From positions 1-29,419 of the forward strand of contig DASQOM010000248.1 in assembly GCA_035644495.1 (NCBI GenBank): a stretch of 29,419 bases of DNA, given 5' to 3'. The notes under the pieces were generated by a model. That model did not search any database, was not told the origin of the DNA, and saw nothing but the letters and a program-made list of their open reading frames with translations. This DNA comes from JACQFK01 sp035644495. Lineage in GTDB: Bacteria; Planctomycetota; MHYJ01; JACPRB01. How positions within the stretch are numbered: the stretch's first letter is position 1; each line of letters starts with the position of its first letter. This document shows positions 21,035 through 28,888 of this stretch, piece after piece. Made by a program: the position numbers and the translations under genes.

Positions 21035-21063
21035 AGTCTCCAGCAGGACCCCGGTACTGTCAA
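21035..21063 (-). promoter_or_regulatory. Promoter TTGACA-17-GAGACT before pyruvoyl ArgDC
   Basis: A perfect -35 TTGACA (21063-21058) is followed after 17 bp by a poor -10 GAGACT (21040-21035). The predicted start is 21028, a 4-nt leader. It allows the gene to be expressed apart from the upstream lipA operon. Confidence 0.45.
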
Positions 21064-21153
21064 GAAAATGAGGCCCCTCCTCGCTTGCCACCCGGGTTTG
21101 TTCGCGGAGACCCAGCAGGAGCAGGGACGCGACCAGCGACAGCATCCGACCCT

Positions 21154-22038
21154 TTATATCCCGCCCTGATCTCCGGGCGTCTCGAAGGGTTCCTCGGCGC
21201 GGTAGGAGCTGCGCACCAGCGGACCCGACTGCACATAGCGGATGCCGCGCTGCTTCGCTTCATCGCGCAGCGTGTTGAATTCGTCCGGCGTGTAGAAGCG
21301 CTTCACCGTCAGGTGCTCGCGCGTCGGCTGCAGATACTGGCCGATCGTCATGATGTCGAGCTTGATGCGGCCCAGGTCGTCCATCACCCCGAGGATCTCG
21401 TCCCAGGTCTCGCCGTGTCCGACCTGCAGCCCCGTCTTCGCCAGCAGGCCCTGCTTCTTCGTCTCCTCGAGGACCCTGATCGAGCGTTCGTAATTCGCCG
21501 CGCTGCGGACCTGGCGCTGCAGGCGCGCGACGCATTCGATGTTGTGGCCGAACACGTCGGGCCGCGACGCCCACACCGTCTCCAGCGCGGGCCGCTTCCC
21601 CAGGAAGTCCGGAGTGAGCAGTTCGACGCGCGTCGACGGCGATTCGAGCCGGATCTGCCGCACCGTCTCCGCGAAGATCTGAGCGCCGCCATCCTCGAGC
21701 TCGTCGCGGTTCACGCTCGTGATCACCGCGTGCTTGATGCCCAGCTCCTTCACCGCCAGCGCCGTGCGTCGCGGCTCGTCGAGGTCAAGCTCCGTCGGCC
21801 GCCCCGTCTTCACCGCGCAGAAGCCGCACGAGCGCGTGCAGAGGTCGCCCAGGATCATGAAGGTCGCGGTCTTTCGGCCCCAGCACTCGGCGATGTTGGG
21901 ACACATCGCGTCCTCGCAGACGGTGTGCAGGTTGCGTTCCCGCGCGACGCGCAGGGTCGTCGCGTAGCCTTCGCCGGTCGGCAGCCGGACCTTCAGCCAG
22001 GCCGGCTTCCGGGGGACTACTTGATGGGGATGTTCCAC
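21154..22038 (-). CDS. lipA: Lipoyl synthase LipA
   Basis: LipA is a radical SAM enzyme that inserts two sulfurs into octanoyl groups on E2 or GcvH to make the lipoyl cofactor. The 294 residues carry the auxiliary cluster motif C41-x4-C46-x5-C52, the radical SAM cluster C67-T-R-S-C71-G-F-C74, and the C-terminal R-S-S-Y-R-A that supplies the serine ligand. The frame has no ATG near the domain start. I place the start at GTG 22038, which lies 22 nt inside the E2 gene and gives M-E-H-P-H-Q-V-V-P-R-K-P-A-W-L. GGGAGA lies about 10 nt upstream. LipA is slightly shorter than in E. coli (321) owing to a short N-terminus. It is last in the operon. Confidence 0.95.
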   Translation of the reverse strand: MEHPHQVVPRKPAWLKVRLPTGEGYATTLRVARERNLHTVCEDAMCPNIAECWGRKTATFMILGDLCTRSCGFCAVKTGRPTELDLDEPRRTALAVKELGIKHAVITSVNRDELEDGGAQIFAETVRQIRLESPSTRVELLTPDFLGKRPALETVWASRPDVFGHNIECVARLQRQVRSAANYERSIRVLEETKKQGLLAKTGLQVGHGETWDEILGVMDDLGRIKLDIMTIGQYLQPTREHLTVKRFYTPDEFNTLRDEAKQRGIRYVQSGPLVRSSYRAEEPFETPGDQGGI

Positions 22039-23321
22039 GTCTGGATGATCTCCCTCAGCCGCGCCATGAACTTCTCGGCGTCGATCCCGTCGACGATCCG
22101 GTGATCGAACGACAGGCACAGGTAGACCATGCTGCGGATCGCGATCGCGTCGTTGATCACGACCGGGCGCTTCTCGACGGAGCCGATCCCGAGGATCGCC
22201 ACCTGCGGCTGGTTGATGATCGGGGTGAACATCGCCGCGCCATAGGGGCCGGGGTTTGTCACCGTGAAGGTGCCGCCCTGGATGTCGTCGATCGTCAGCT
22301 TCTTCGTCTTCGCGCGCTCGGCCACGTCGTTGACCCCGCGCACCAGCCCGAGGAAGCTCTTCTCCTCGCAGTTCTTGATGACGGGGACGATCAGGCCCTC
22401 GGGGACCGCGACCGCCATCCCGAGGTTGATGTAGTTGTGGTAGACGATGTTGCTGCCGTCGATCGACGCGTTCAGCAGCGGGAATTCCTTGAGGACCTGG
22501 ACGACGGCGCCCGCGAAGAAGTGCGTCAGCGTCAGCTTCGACCCGTAGACGGTCTCGTAGTCGGCCTTCTCGCGCTCGCGGATCTCGGCGATCCTGGAGA
22601 CGTCGACCTGGTGGCAGGTCGTGACGTGGGCCGAGGTGGCCTTGGATTTGACCATATGCTCGGCGATCTTGGCCCGCATGTTGGTCATGGGAACGACCTG
22701 CGTGCGACCGGCGACGGCTGCGGCGCGCGTCGGCGCCGGCGCCGACGCGGGGGTCGCGGCCGGCCGCTGGGTCGGCACGGGAGCCGGGGCCTGCGTCGGA
22801 GCGGCCGCCGGTGCGCCGCCCTTCCCGATGAAGTCCTCGATATCCTTCTTGGTGATGCGGCCCTTCCAGCCCGAGCCCTCGAGCTGCTTGAGATCGACGT
22901 TCTCCTGGCGCGCGATGCGGCGGACCAGCGGCGACGCGAACACGCGGCCGCCGTTTCCCCCGTCCGAGCCGACGGCCGCGACGGGCACGGGCTCCATCTG
23001 CTTCGGCGCGGGAGCGGGGGTCGGCGTCGGGGCCGCCTGCGGCCTGGTCGCCGCGGGGGCCGGGGTAGGAGCGGCCGAGGCGCCGACCTCGTCGATGATG
23101 GCGACGACGGTGTTGATCGGCACCTTGGAGCCTTCGGGCATCAGGATCTTCTTGAGCGTCCCGCCGACCGCCGACTGGATCTCGGTGTCGATCTTGTCCG
23201 TCGAGATCTCGAAGAGGGGCTCGTCGCGCTTGACGGCCTCGCCTTCCTTCTTGAGCCACTTGGTGATGGTGCCCTCGAAGATGGACTCGCCCATCTGGGG
23301 CATGACGATATTCGTGGGCAT
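22017..23321 (-). CDS. 2-oxoacid dehydrogenase E2 (dihydrolipoyl acyltransferase)
   Basis: E2 forms the core of the complex and moves the acyl group from the E1 active site to CoA on a lipoyl arm. It has one lipoyl domain (1-80, lipoyl Lys43 in S-T-D-K-I-D-T), an Ala/Pro linker, and a peripheral subunit-binding domain (about 127-165, S-P-L-V-R-R-I-A). A second Ala/Pro linker precedes the catalytic domain (about 208-434), which has the active-site D406-H407-R-I-V-D411-G. The 434 residues are typical of a single-lipoyl E2. GAGGAAG lies about 8 nt before the ATG. Whether the substrate is pyruvate or branched-chain oxoacids cannot be fixed from sequence alone. Its end overlaps lipA. Confidence 0.94.
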   Translation of the reverse strand: MPTNIVMPQMGESIFEGTITKWLKKEGEAVKRDEPLFEISTDKIDTEIQSAVGGTLKKILMPEGSKVPINTVVAIIDEVGASAAPTPAPAATRPQAAPTPTPAPAPKQMEPVPVAAVGSDGGNGGRVFASPLVRRIARQENVDLKQLEGSGWKGRITKKDIEDFIGKGGAPAAAPTQAPAPVPTQRPAATPASAPAPTRAAAVAGRTQVVPMTNMRAKIAEHMVKSKATSAHVTTCHQVDVSRIAEIREREKADYETVYGSKLTLTHFFAGAVVQVLKEFPLLNASIDGSNIVYHNYINLGMAVAVPEGLIVPVIKNCEEKSFLGLVRGVNDVAERAKTKKLTIDDIQGGTFTVTNPGPYGAAMFTPIINQPQVAILGIGSVEKRPVVINDAIAIRSMVYLCLSFDHRIVDGIDAEKFMARLREIIQTWNIPIK

Positions 23322-23398
23322 TCGGTCGCTTCCTCAGGAAAGGGACTCGCGGGCATGATACATCGTCAGGGGTCTTCTCGCAACCTTCCTGGACCCGG

Positions 23399-23732
23399 CT
23401 ACATCAGGCTCAACAACTTCCGGCAGTCCTCAACCTCGTTCTTCCAGTCCCCATAGCAGCCGACCAGGCCGCAATCGAGACAGCGGCAACCCGGGTAAAG
23501 CCGCCTTGCTGTCTCCGATCGGATGGTCGGCGGAACCGTTCCGGCTAGTGCGAACGGCCGCACCCTCCTGCTCATCGAGTTGGAGTTTGAAGGCCCTCGT
23601 CCCGCACCGGCACTGCGCTTCGGCGTAGTGCTCCGCCGGATAACCGTTCTTGGTGCTGTATTGCAGGAGGTACTCCCGAAGGTCCGCCAGGGAGTCGCCG
23701 TCGTTCTGACCGCCCGTCTTTCGAAGAGCCAC
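23399..23732 (-). pseudogene. Decayed small zinc-binding-type gene between E1 beta and E2
   Basis: From GTG 23732 the first frame encodes a regular start: helical L-A-D-L-R-E-Y-L-L-Q-Y, then C-R-C-G-T-R-A-F-K-L and H-P-I-G-D-S. It then turns into unlikely Arg/Leu/Pro residues and stops at 23430. From about 23510 to the TAG at 23399 another frame gives a clean C-terminus with G-C-R-C-L-D-C-G-L-V-G-C-Y-G-D-W-K-N-E. The two pieces look like the start and end of one cysteine-rich protein. From memory of similar proteins, a middle part of about 40 residues with a second C-x-C motif is missing, and an expected C-x-x-C is now S-R-N-G. I read this as a deletion plus frameshift. The family is unnamed to me. 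Confidence 0.6.
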
Positions 23733-23744
23733 GCGTCCCTGCTT

Positions 23745-24713
23745 TCAATAGTTCGCCAGTTTGCGTGTCGCCTGAACGATGTCCGCCACGGACGGAAGGA
23801 ACACCTCCTCCATCGACGGCGCTGACGGCACCGGCGCGTCGGGGGCGGTGACCCGGACCACCGGCCCGTCCAGGTACTCGAAGGCCTCCTCGTTCACGAT
23901 CGCCGCGATCTCGCCGGCGACCCCGCCCGTCCGCGTATCCTCGTGGACGACCATCACCTTGCTGGTCTTCTTCACGCTCTCGACGATCGCCGCCCGGTCG
24001 AGCGGGTAGATGGTCCGCAGGTCGATCAGCTCGACGGAGACGTCCTTCATCTGTCCCAGCGCCTCGAGGCAGCGGTGCATCATATAGCCGTAGCTGATCA
24101 TGGTCAGATCGCCGCCCTCCCGCACGACCTTCGCCTTCCCGATCGGGATCGGCGGCGAATTGTCGGGAACTTCCTCCTTGATCCGGCGATAGAGGGCTTT
24201 GTGCTCCAGAAAAAGGCAGGGGTCGTTGTCGCGGATGCACGCCTTGATCAGGCCCTTGGCGTCGCTCGGCGTCGACGGCGCCACGACCTTGATCCCGGGC
24301 GTATGGGCGAACCACATCTCGATATTGCGGGAGTGGAAGGGGCCCGCCTTGGTCGCGCCGCCCCACGGGCCGCGGAACGTGACCGGCACCCCCTGCCCCC
24401 AGCGGTAGCGGCTCGTGCACGCGAAGTTGGCGATCATGTCGAACGCGCACGCGATGAAGTCGATGAACTGGAACTCGACGACCGGGCGCATCCCGACATA
24501 GGCGGCTCCGATCGCCGCGCCGACGAAGCCCTCCTCGGCGAGCGGGGTTTCGAGGACGCGCTCCGGTCCGAACCTGTCGAGGAAACCCTCGGTGACCTTG
24601 AACGCGCCGCCGTAGCGTCCGATGTCCTCGCCCATCAGGAAGACGGACTTGTCCGCTTCCATCTCCTCCCACATCCCGCGGGAAATGGCCTGTAGAAACG
24701 TGAGCTCAGGCAT
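23745..24713 (-). CDS. 2-oxoacid dehydrogenase E1 component, beta subunit
   Basis: This is the beta half of the ThDP-dependent alpha2-beta2 E1 that decarboxylates the 2-oxoacid and acylates the E2 lipoyl arm. The 322 residues show the transketolase pyrimidine-binding domain (M-G-E-D-I-G-R-Y-G-G-A-F), the ThDP-activating Glu E60 in T-P-L-A-E-E-G-F-V-G, and E-F-Q-F-I-D-F. The C-terminal transketolase domain carries I-D-L-R-T-I-Y-P-L-D and V-V-H-E-D-T-R-T-G-G. The ATG overlaps the E1 alpha stop by 8 nt (ATGCCTGA), giving equal synthesis of the two subunits. The closest family name is pyruvate or branched-chain 2-oxoacid dehydrogenase E1 beta. Confidence 0.94.
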   Translation of the reverse strand: MPELTFLQAISRGMWEEMEADKSVFLMGEDIGRYGGAFKVTEGFLDRFGPERVLETPLAEEGFVGAAIGAAYVGMRPVVEFQFIDFIACAFDMIANFACTSRYRWGQGVPVTFRGPWGGATKAGPFHSRNIEMWFAHTPGIKVVAPSTPSDAKGLIKACIRDNDPCLFLEHKALYRRIKEEVPDNSPPIPIGKAKVVREGGDLTMISYGYMMHRCLEALGQMKDVSVELIDLRTIYPLDRAAIVESVKKTSKVMVVHEDTRTGGVAGEIAAIVNEEAFEYLDGPVVRVTAPDAPVPSAPSMEEVFLPSVADIVQATRKLANY

Positions 24714-25710
24714 CTCTCTTCCACCAAGGCGTGAACTGGATGATCGAGTCGTCTTCGAACACGCCCTGAAGGGCGTTCTCCCCCGGCGGCGGCGGGGACT
24801 TCTCGGCGAAATCGACGGCGTCGTCGACGGTCGTCTTCAGGCGCTCCTCGACGGCGGCCTTCTCTTCCTTCGTCGGCTTGAGCTTCTTCTCGAAGCGGGC
24901 AATCGGATCCTTCTTCATCCACTCGTCCAGGAGGCCGGGCGGATAGTACGACGCGTCGTCGTGCGTCGCATGGCCGCGCATCCGCAGCGTCTTGAACTCG
25001 ATCAACTGCGGGCCCTTCCCCTCGCGCGCGTCCTCAACGCACCTCTTCGTGATCGAATGGACCTCCAGCACATCGTTGCCGTCCCCGGCATAGCCCGGGA
25101 TCCCGAAAGCCTTCGACTTGTCCGCAAGATTCCTGAGCAGCGACTGCTTCGACGTCGGCGTCGAATAGGCATATCCGTTGTTCTCGATGATCACGACCAC
25201 CGGCAACCGCTGCACCGCCGCGAAGTTCAGGCCTTCATAGAAGTCGCCCGTCGAGGACGCCCCGTCGCCGACGTACGTCATCGCGACCCGCTTCTCGCCC
25301 TTCATCCGGGCGCCGAGGGCCATGCCGGTCATGACGGGGACCAGCGTCCCGAGCATCGAGATGCACGAGATGACGCCGGTGCGCTCGATGTCGCCGAAGT
25401 GCTGCGAGTTGTCCTTGCCGCCGGTGGGCGACGTGGCCTTCGCCAGATAGTTCGACATCACGTCGCGCGCCGTATGGCCTCGTGCGAGCACGGTGCCGGA
25501 GTTGCGGATCATGGGGCCGACATAATCGCCCTTCTCGAGCGCGAAGGCGGAGCCGATGGAAATGGCTTCCTGACCGAGGCTGGAAAAGAGGCCGCCGACG
25601 ACTTTGCCCTGCTTGTAGAGGACTTGGGCGCGTTCGTCGAGGGCGCGCGTCAGCCGGAGGTAGTAGTACATCTCGAGCTGGACGGCGCGGGGCGGGGCGT
25701 CACCCTTCAT
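24706..25710 (-). CDS. 2-oxoacid dehydrogenase E1 component, alpha subunit
   Basis: This is the ThDP-binding alpha subunit of E1. The 334 residues contain S-S-L-G-Q-E-A, then the ThDP/Mg motif from V-G-D-G (148-150) to I-E-N-N (177-178), and R-M-R-G-H-A-T-H-D-D, which is the loop that carries the regulatory serines in mitochondrial enzymes. The R-G-H and H-D-D spellings are seen in both pyruvate and branched-chain members. The start M-K-G-D-A-P-P at 25710 overlaps the lipB stop by 11 nt. Together with E1 beta, E2, Lpd, LipB and LipA in the same operon it gives a complete complex. The lipoate machinery supports a central enzyme, most simply pyruvate dehydrogenase. Confidence 0.93.
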   Translation of the reverse strand: MKGDAPPRAVQLEMYYYLRLTRALDERAQVLYKQGKVVGGLFSSLGQEAISIGSAFALEKGDYVGPMIRNSGTVLARGHTARDVMSNYLAKATSPTGGKDNSQHFGDIERTGVISCISMLGTLVPVMTGMALGARMKGEKRVAMTYVGDGASSTGDFYEGLNFAAVQRLPVVVIIENNGYAYSTPTSKQSLLRNLADKSKAFGIPGYAGDGNDVLEVHSITKRCVEDAREGKGPQLIEFKTLRMRGHATHDDASYYPPGLLDEWMKKDPIARFEKKLKPTKEEKAAVEERLKTTVDDAVDFAEKSPPPPGENALQGVFEDDSIIQFTPWWKRDA

Positions 25711-26338
25711 GGATCATCCGGCGGCCGAAGACTTTTCCGAAGATCGCCGCCACCGAGCGGCGCAGTCCGTCGAGGTCGACGTCGCGGCCGGTCTCTCGCG
25801 CGATGGATGTTACCCCCTTGCCGTGGAGCCCGCAAGGAATGATCAGGTCGAAGCCGCTCAGGTCGGTCGTCGCGTTCAACGCGAAGCCGTGCGAGGTCAC
25901 CCACTTCTCGACGCGGACGCCGATGGCCCCGATCTTCCGGTCGCCGACCCAGGCCCCGGTCATCCCCTTCAAGCGACCCGCCTGGATGCCGTGGGCGGCC
26001 ACGGCGCGGATCATCACCTCTTCCAGCCCCTCGAGGTACTTCTTCAGATCGATTTTGCCCGCGGTCAGGTCGAGCATCGCGTAGCCGACGACCTGGCCGG
26101 GCCCGTGATACGTGACGTCGCCGCCGCGCGGGGTCTTCACGATCTCGACGTCGTCGCGGCGGCCGACGATATGCTCCTCCTTCGACATCTTGCCCATCGT
26201 GATGACGGGCGGGTGCTCGAGGAGGATGAGGGTGTCGGGAATCTCCTTCGCGACGCGGCGACGGACGGTCTCCTTCTGGAGGGCCAGGCCGTCGGCGTAG
26301 CTCAGCCGGCCCGCGTCCCACCAGCGGCAGTCCACCAT
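25700..26338 (-). CDS. lipB: Octanoyl-ACP:protein octanoyltransferase LipB
   Basis: LipB transfers the octanoyl group from acyl carrier protein to the lipoyl-domain lysine of E2 or GcvH, the first step of endogenous lipoylation; LipA then adds sulfur. The 212 residues hold R-G-G-D-V-T-Y-H-G-P-G-Q (71-82), the catalytic Lys135 in D-R-K-I-G-A-I-G, the S-H-G-F-A-L-N segment, and the catalytic Cys169 in I-I-P-C-G-L; both residue numbers coincide with E. coli LipB. It starts 7 nt after the zinc-ribbon gene and overlaps E1 alpha by 11 nt, so it is embedded in the complex operon. Confidence 0.96.
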   Translation of the reverse strand: MVDCRWWDAGRLSYADGLALQKETVRRRVAKEIPDTLILLEHPPVITMGKMSKEEHIVGRRDDVEIVKTPRGGDVTYHGPGQVVGYAMLDLTAGKIDLKKYLEGLEEVMIRAVAAHGIQAGRLKGMTGAWVGDRKIGAIGVRVEKWVTSHGFALNATTDLSGFDLIIPCGLHGKGVTSIARETGRDVDLDGLRRSVAAIFGKVFGRRMIHEG

Positions 26339-26345
26339 GAAGCGG

Positions 26346-26906
26346 CTATCCTTGCAGGGCGTGATGCTTCCAGTGGTCGTTGAGCTCGCTCTGCAGGAGC
26401 AGCAGCGCGACCACGTGGAATCCGAACAGCGTGAACAGGATGGACGGGAGCACCAGGTCGCTGCAGTTCCGGCCCTCGTCGCGGATCATCTCCGTCATCA
26501 CCTGCGGATATTTGGCCATGATGTAGAAGACCCAGAGGCCGCAGGTCACGAAGATGAGCAGCAGGTCCATGCCGGGATTGAGCCGGGTCTTCGTCTGATG
26601 GGTGTTGAGGTCGCTCCCGATCCTGTACTGCAGCACCAGGCCCCAGATTCCGCAGGTGAGGAAGAACAGCAGCAGCTGCAGGACGATCTCGCGCCGCTCG
26701 CCGCAGGGACGGTCCGGGAGGACGGCCAGCGGCTGGGCCACGGGAAGGGGCGCGTCGAGGTCGGCCGCACAGTAGCGGCACTTCTTCGCGGTGGCGAGGA
26801 TCTCCGCGTTGCACGCGGTGCACTTCTTGACGATCGTGGAATTGCAGGACTTGCAGACCCGGGCTTCTTCGGGGATCTCGAACAGGCAGAAAGGACATTT
26901 TCTCAT
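26346..26906 (-). CDS. Double zinc-ribbon membrane protein, DUF4234-like
   Basis: The 186 residues begin with four C-x-x-C pairs (C4/C7, C18/C21, C29/C32, C43/C46), which read as two tandem zinc ribbons. A short Pro/Ala linker and three or four hydrophobic segments follow (about 73-95, 112-132, 148-172). The membrane part, with L-T-C-G-I-W-G-L and V-T-C-G-L-W-V-F-Y and a polar W/Y-rich loop, resembles DUF4234. I know no function for it. It lies between lpd and lipB, with GAGGAGGAG about 8-10 nt before its ATG. The position inside the operon is odd for an integral membrane protein. It may sense redox or zinc, or it may be an unrelated insert. Confidence 0.78.
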   Translation of the reverse strand: MRKCPFCLFEIPEEARVCKSCNSTIVKKCTACNAEILATAKKCRYCAADLDAPLPVAQPLAVLPDRPCGERREIVLQLLLFFLTCGIWGLVLQYRIGSDLNTHQTKTRLNPGMDLLLIFVTCGLWVFYIMAKYPQVMTEMIRDEGRNCSDLVLPSILFTLFGFHVVALLLLQSELNDHWKHHALQG

Positions 26907-26939
26907 CCGGCGGGCTCCTCCTCTTCTGGAGTATGACCG

Positions 26940-28325
26940 TCAGAGGTTGATGGTGTGACCGTAATAAGCGTGCGAGGCCTCCATGATGCTCTCCGACAGC
27001 GTCGGATGCGGGTGGATCGAGTGCATCAGGTCCTCGACGGTCATCTCGCCGTTCAGGATCGCCACGCCCTCGGAGATCATCTCGCCGGCGTGCGCGTGGA
27101 GAATGTGCACGCCGACGATTTCGTCGTAGGTGGAGTCCCCGACGATCTTGACGAAGCCGTCGCGCTCGTCGTCGATGCTCGCCTTCCCGACGGCCATGAA
27201 CGGGAACTTGCCCACCTTGACCTTGAGGCCGCGCTCCTTGGCCTTCTTTTCCGTCAGGCCCACCGACGCGACCTGCGGGTCGCAGTAGGTGACGCCCGGA
27301 ATGCGGTCGTAGTTCACCGGCTTGACGGGCTTGCCCGCCATGTGCTCGACGGCGACCAGCCCCTCGGCCGTGGCGACGTGCGCGAGCTGCGGCGTGGGCA
27401 GGATGTCGCCGATCGCGTAGATGCCGGGCTCGTCCGTGCGCATGAATTGATCGACCTTGACGTAGCCGCGGTCCAGCTTGACCTTGGTGTTCTCGAGGCC
27501 GATCTTGTCGGTGTTCGGCTTGCGGCCGACGGCGACCAGGACCGTGTCGCAGGCGATCTTCTCGGTCTTGCCGTCCTTGGCGACGCTGACCTCGTAGCCG
27601 GACGCCGCAGGCTTGATGGACTCGACCTTGGCGCCGGTGAAGAACTTCAGGCCGCGCTTGGTCATGATCTTCTGCTCTTCCGCGGCGATCTCCTCGTCCT
27701 CGACGGGCAGGATCTGGGGCATGGCTTCGACCACGGTGACCTGCGCGCCGAAGCGGTGGTAGACCGAGGCGAACTCAAGGCCGACGGCGCCCGCGCCGAT
27801 GACGACCATCGCCTTGGGCACCTGCCTGAGGGTCAGGGCCTCGTTGCTGGTGATGATGCCCTTCCCGTCGGGCTCCATGCCGGGGAACCATTTCACGGAA
27901 GAGCCGGTCGCCAGGAGGGTGAACTTGGTGGAATACTGCTTGCCCTCGACCTCGACGATGCCGGGCTTCACGACCTTGCCGAAGCCGACGATCTGGGTGA
28001 CCTTGTACTTGCGGAGCAGGCCGTCGACCCCCATGAAGCCGCGCTTCACGACAAGGTCCTTATGGGCCATGACCTTTTCGAGGTTCAGGGTCGGGTTCTG
28101 GAGCTCGATGCCGTATTTGTCGGCCTTCTTGATCTGTTCAAAAAGGTAGGCGTCGTGCAGGAGCGCCTTGGTCGGGATGCAGCCCCAATGCAGGCAGGTG
28201 CCGCCCCATTCGGCCTTCGGCCCCTTCTCGACGCAGGCGGTCTTGAGGCCGAGTTGGGCGGCGCGGATGGCGGCGGAGTATCCGCCGGGTCCGCTGCCGA
28301 TCACGATGACGTCAAAGTCGGGCAT
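26940..28325 (-). CDS. lpdA: Dihydrolipoyl dehydrogenase (E3)
   Basis: Lpd reoxidises the dihydrolipoyl arm of E2 using FAD and NAD+. The 461 residues show the FAD-binding G-S-G-P-G-G-Y near the start and the redox disulfide C44-x4-C49 in G-G-T-C-L-H-W-G-C-I-P. The NAD-binding G-A-G-A-V-G-L-E, the second FAD motif Y-A-I-G-D-I, and the C-terminal active-site H-P-H-P-T-L-S-E are also present. The length is typical. It is the first gene of the operon, behind a clear promoter with a 22-nt leader and a Shine-Dalgarno sequence (AGGGAG, 7 nt upstream), unlike most genes in the window. Confidence 0.96.
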   Translation of the reverse strand: MPDFDVIVIGSGPGGYSAAIRAAQLGLKTACVEKGPKAEWGGTCLHWGCIPTKALLHDAYLFEQIKKADKYGIELQNPTLNLEKVMAHKDLVVKRGFMGVDGLLRKYKVTQIVGFGKVVKPGIVEVEGKQYSTKFTLLATGSSVKWFPGMEPDGKGIITSNEALTLRQVPKAMVVIGAGAVGLEFASVYHRFGAQVTVVEAMPQILPVEDEEIAAEEQKIMTKRGLKFFTGAKVESIKPAASGYEVSVAKDGKTEKIACDTVLVAVGRKPNTDKIGLENTKVKLDRGYVKVDQFMRTDEPGIYAIGDILPTPQLAHVATAEGLVAVEHMAGKPVKPVNYDRIPGVTYCDPQVASVGLTEKKAKERGLKVKVGKFPFMAVGKASIDDERDGFVKIVGDSTYDEIVGVHILHAHAGEMISEGVAILNGEMTVEDLMHSIHPHPTLSESIMEASHAYYGHTINL

Positions 28326-28353
28326 GAAGCGCTCCCTAGTGAAACGTGGAGCC

Positions 28354-28383
28354 TTTATACGAGCATCCCGCAGACGTCAGCAA
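28354..28383 (-). promoter_or_regulatory. Promoter TTGCTG-18-TATAAA for the lpd operon
   Basis: The -35 TTGCTG (28383-28378) and -10 TATAAA (28359-28354) are 18 bp apart. The predicted start is 28347, giving a 22-nt leader that holds AGGGAG. The -35 overlaps the stop codon region of the upstream secreted-protein gene. Confidence 0.6.
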
Positions 28384-28811
28384 GCAATAAGCAATCCCAC
28401 AAACAAGCCGGTCACTTTTGTGGGACGGCGACCCGGCGGCGGCCGTTCTTCCGTTTCCAGCACGGTAGGAGTCGGAGGCGATGGAACAACCAGAGGATGA
28501 GCGCCTCCAGGCCCAGTCGGATCCGGCGTGACGAGCGGGAGGTTGTAGACCGCCGGGGAGATCGGGTGGGCGAAGTGCTCCCCGCGCCAGAGGAAGATCC
28601 GGATCAGTTTGTCGCGGTTCGTGCTGTTGCCGAGCGCGCCGCGCGGAACCGCCAGGGCGTGGCTGACGGCTTTGGCCGGCATCGACATCGCCCCCTCGCC
28701 CGGGAAATAGGCATGATCCGTCGACAGCTGCGGATCGCCGGTCTGCGCCCAGGCGGACGCCGACTTCAGGATGACGGTCACACAAACGCAAACGGCGGCC
28801 TGCTTACCCAT
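28377..28811 (-). CDS. Secreted proline-rich hypothetical protein
   Basis: The 144 residues start with a signal peptide (M-G-K-Q, hydrophobic core, cleavage likely after S-A-W-A22). A middle domain follows with H-A-Y-F-P-G-E-G-A-M-S-M-P-A-K and F-L-W-R-G-E-H-F-A-H-P-I-S-P-A-V-Y-N-L-P. Next comes a Pro-rich stretch (about 94-128) and a short hydrophobic end (T-G-L-F-V-G-L-L-I-A-C). GGGGAGG lies about 8 nt before the ATG, the best Shine-Dalgarno outside infC, which supports a real gene. I do not recognise a family. The hydrophobic C-terminus could be a remnant of a lost membrane anchor or an out-of-frame end, because its last codons coincide with the lpd promoter. Confidence 0.55.
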   Translation of the reverse strand: MGKQAAVCVCVTVILKSASAWAQTGDPQLSTDHAYFPGEGAMSMPAKAVSHALAVPRGALGNSTNRDKLIRIFLWRGEHFAHPISPAVYNLPLVTPDPTGPGGAHPLVVPSPPTPTVLETEERPPPGRRPTKVTGLFVGLLIAC

Positions 28812-28888
28812 CGCTCAGCCTCCCCAGGACTCGCCCGCATAGGGGTGGGCGATGAGGGGAGGGGAATAACGTCGGGCCGCTGAATTTG

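Noticed and set aside
20441..21145. Minus-strand frame from 21145 with a signal-like N-terminus just after lipA
   Set aside because: It reads through the pyruvoyl decarboxylase in the wrong frame into an artificial Arg/Pro-rich sequence. The first 30 residues could be a chance hydrophobic stretch.
21154..23259. 701-codon minus-strand frame ending in lipA
   Set aside because: The first two thirds are an out-of-frame reading of E2; only the part from GTG 22038 is LipA.
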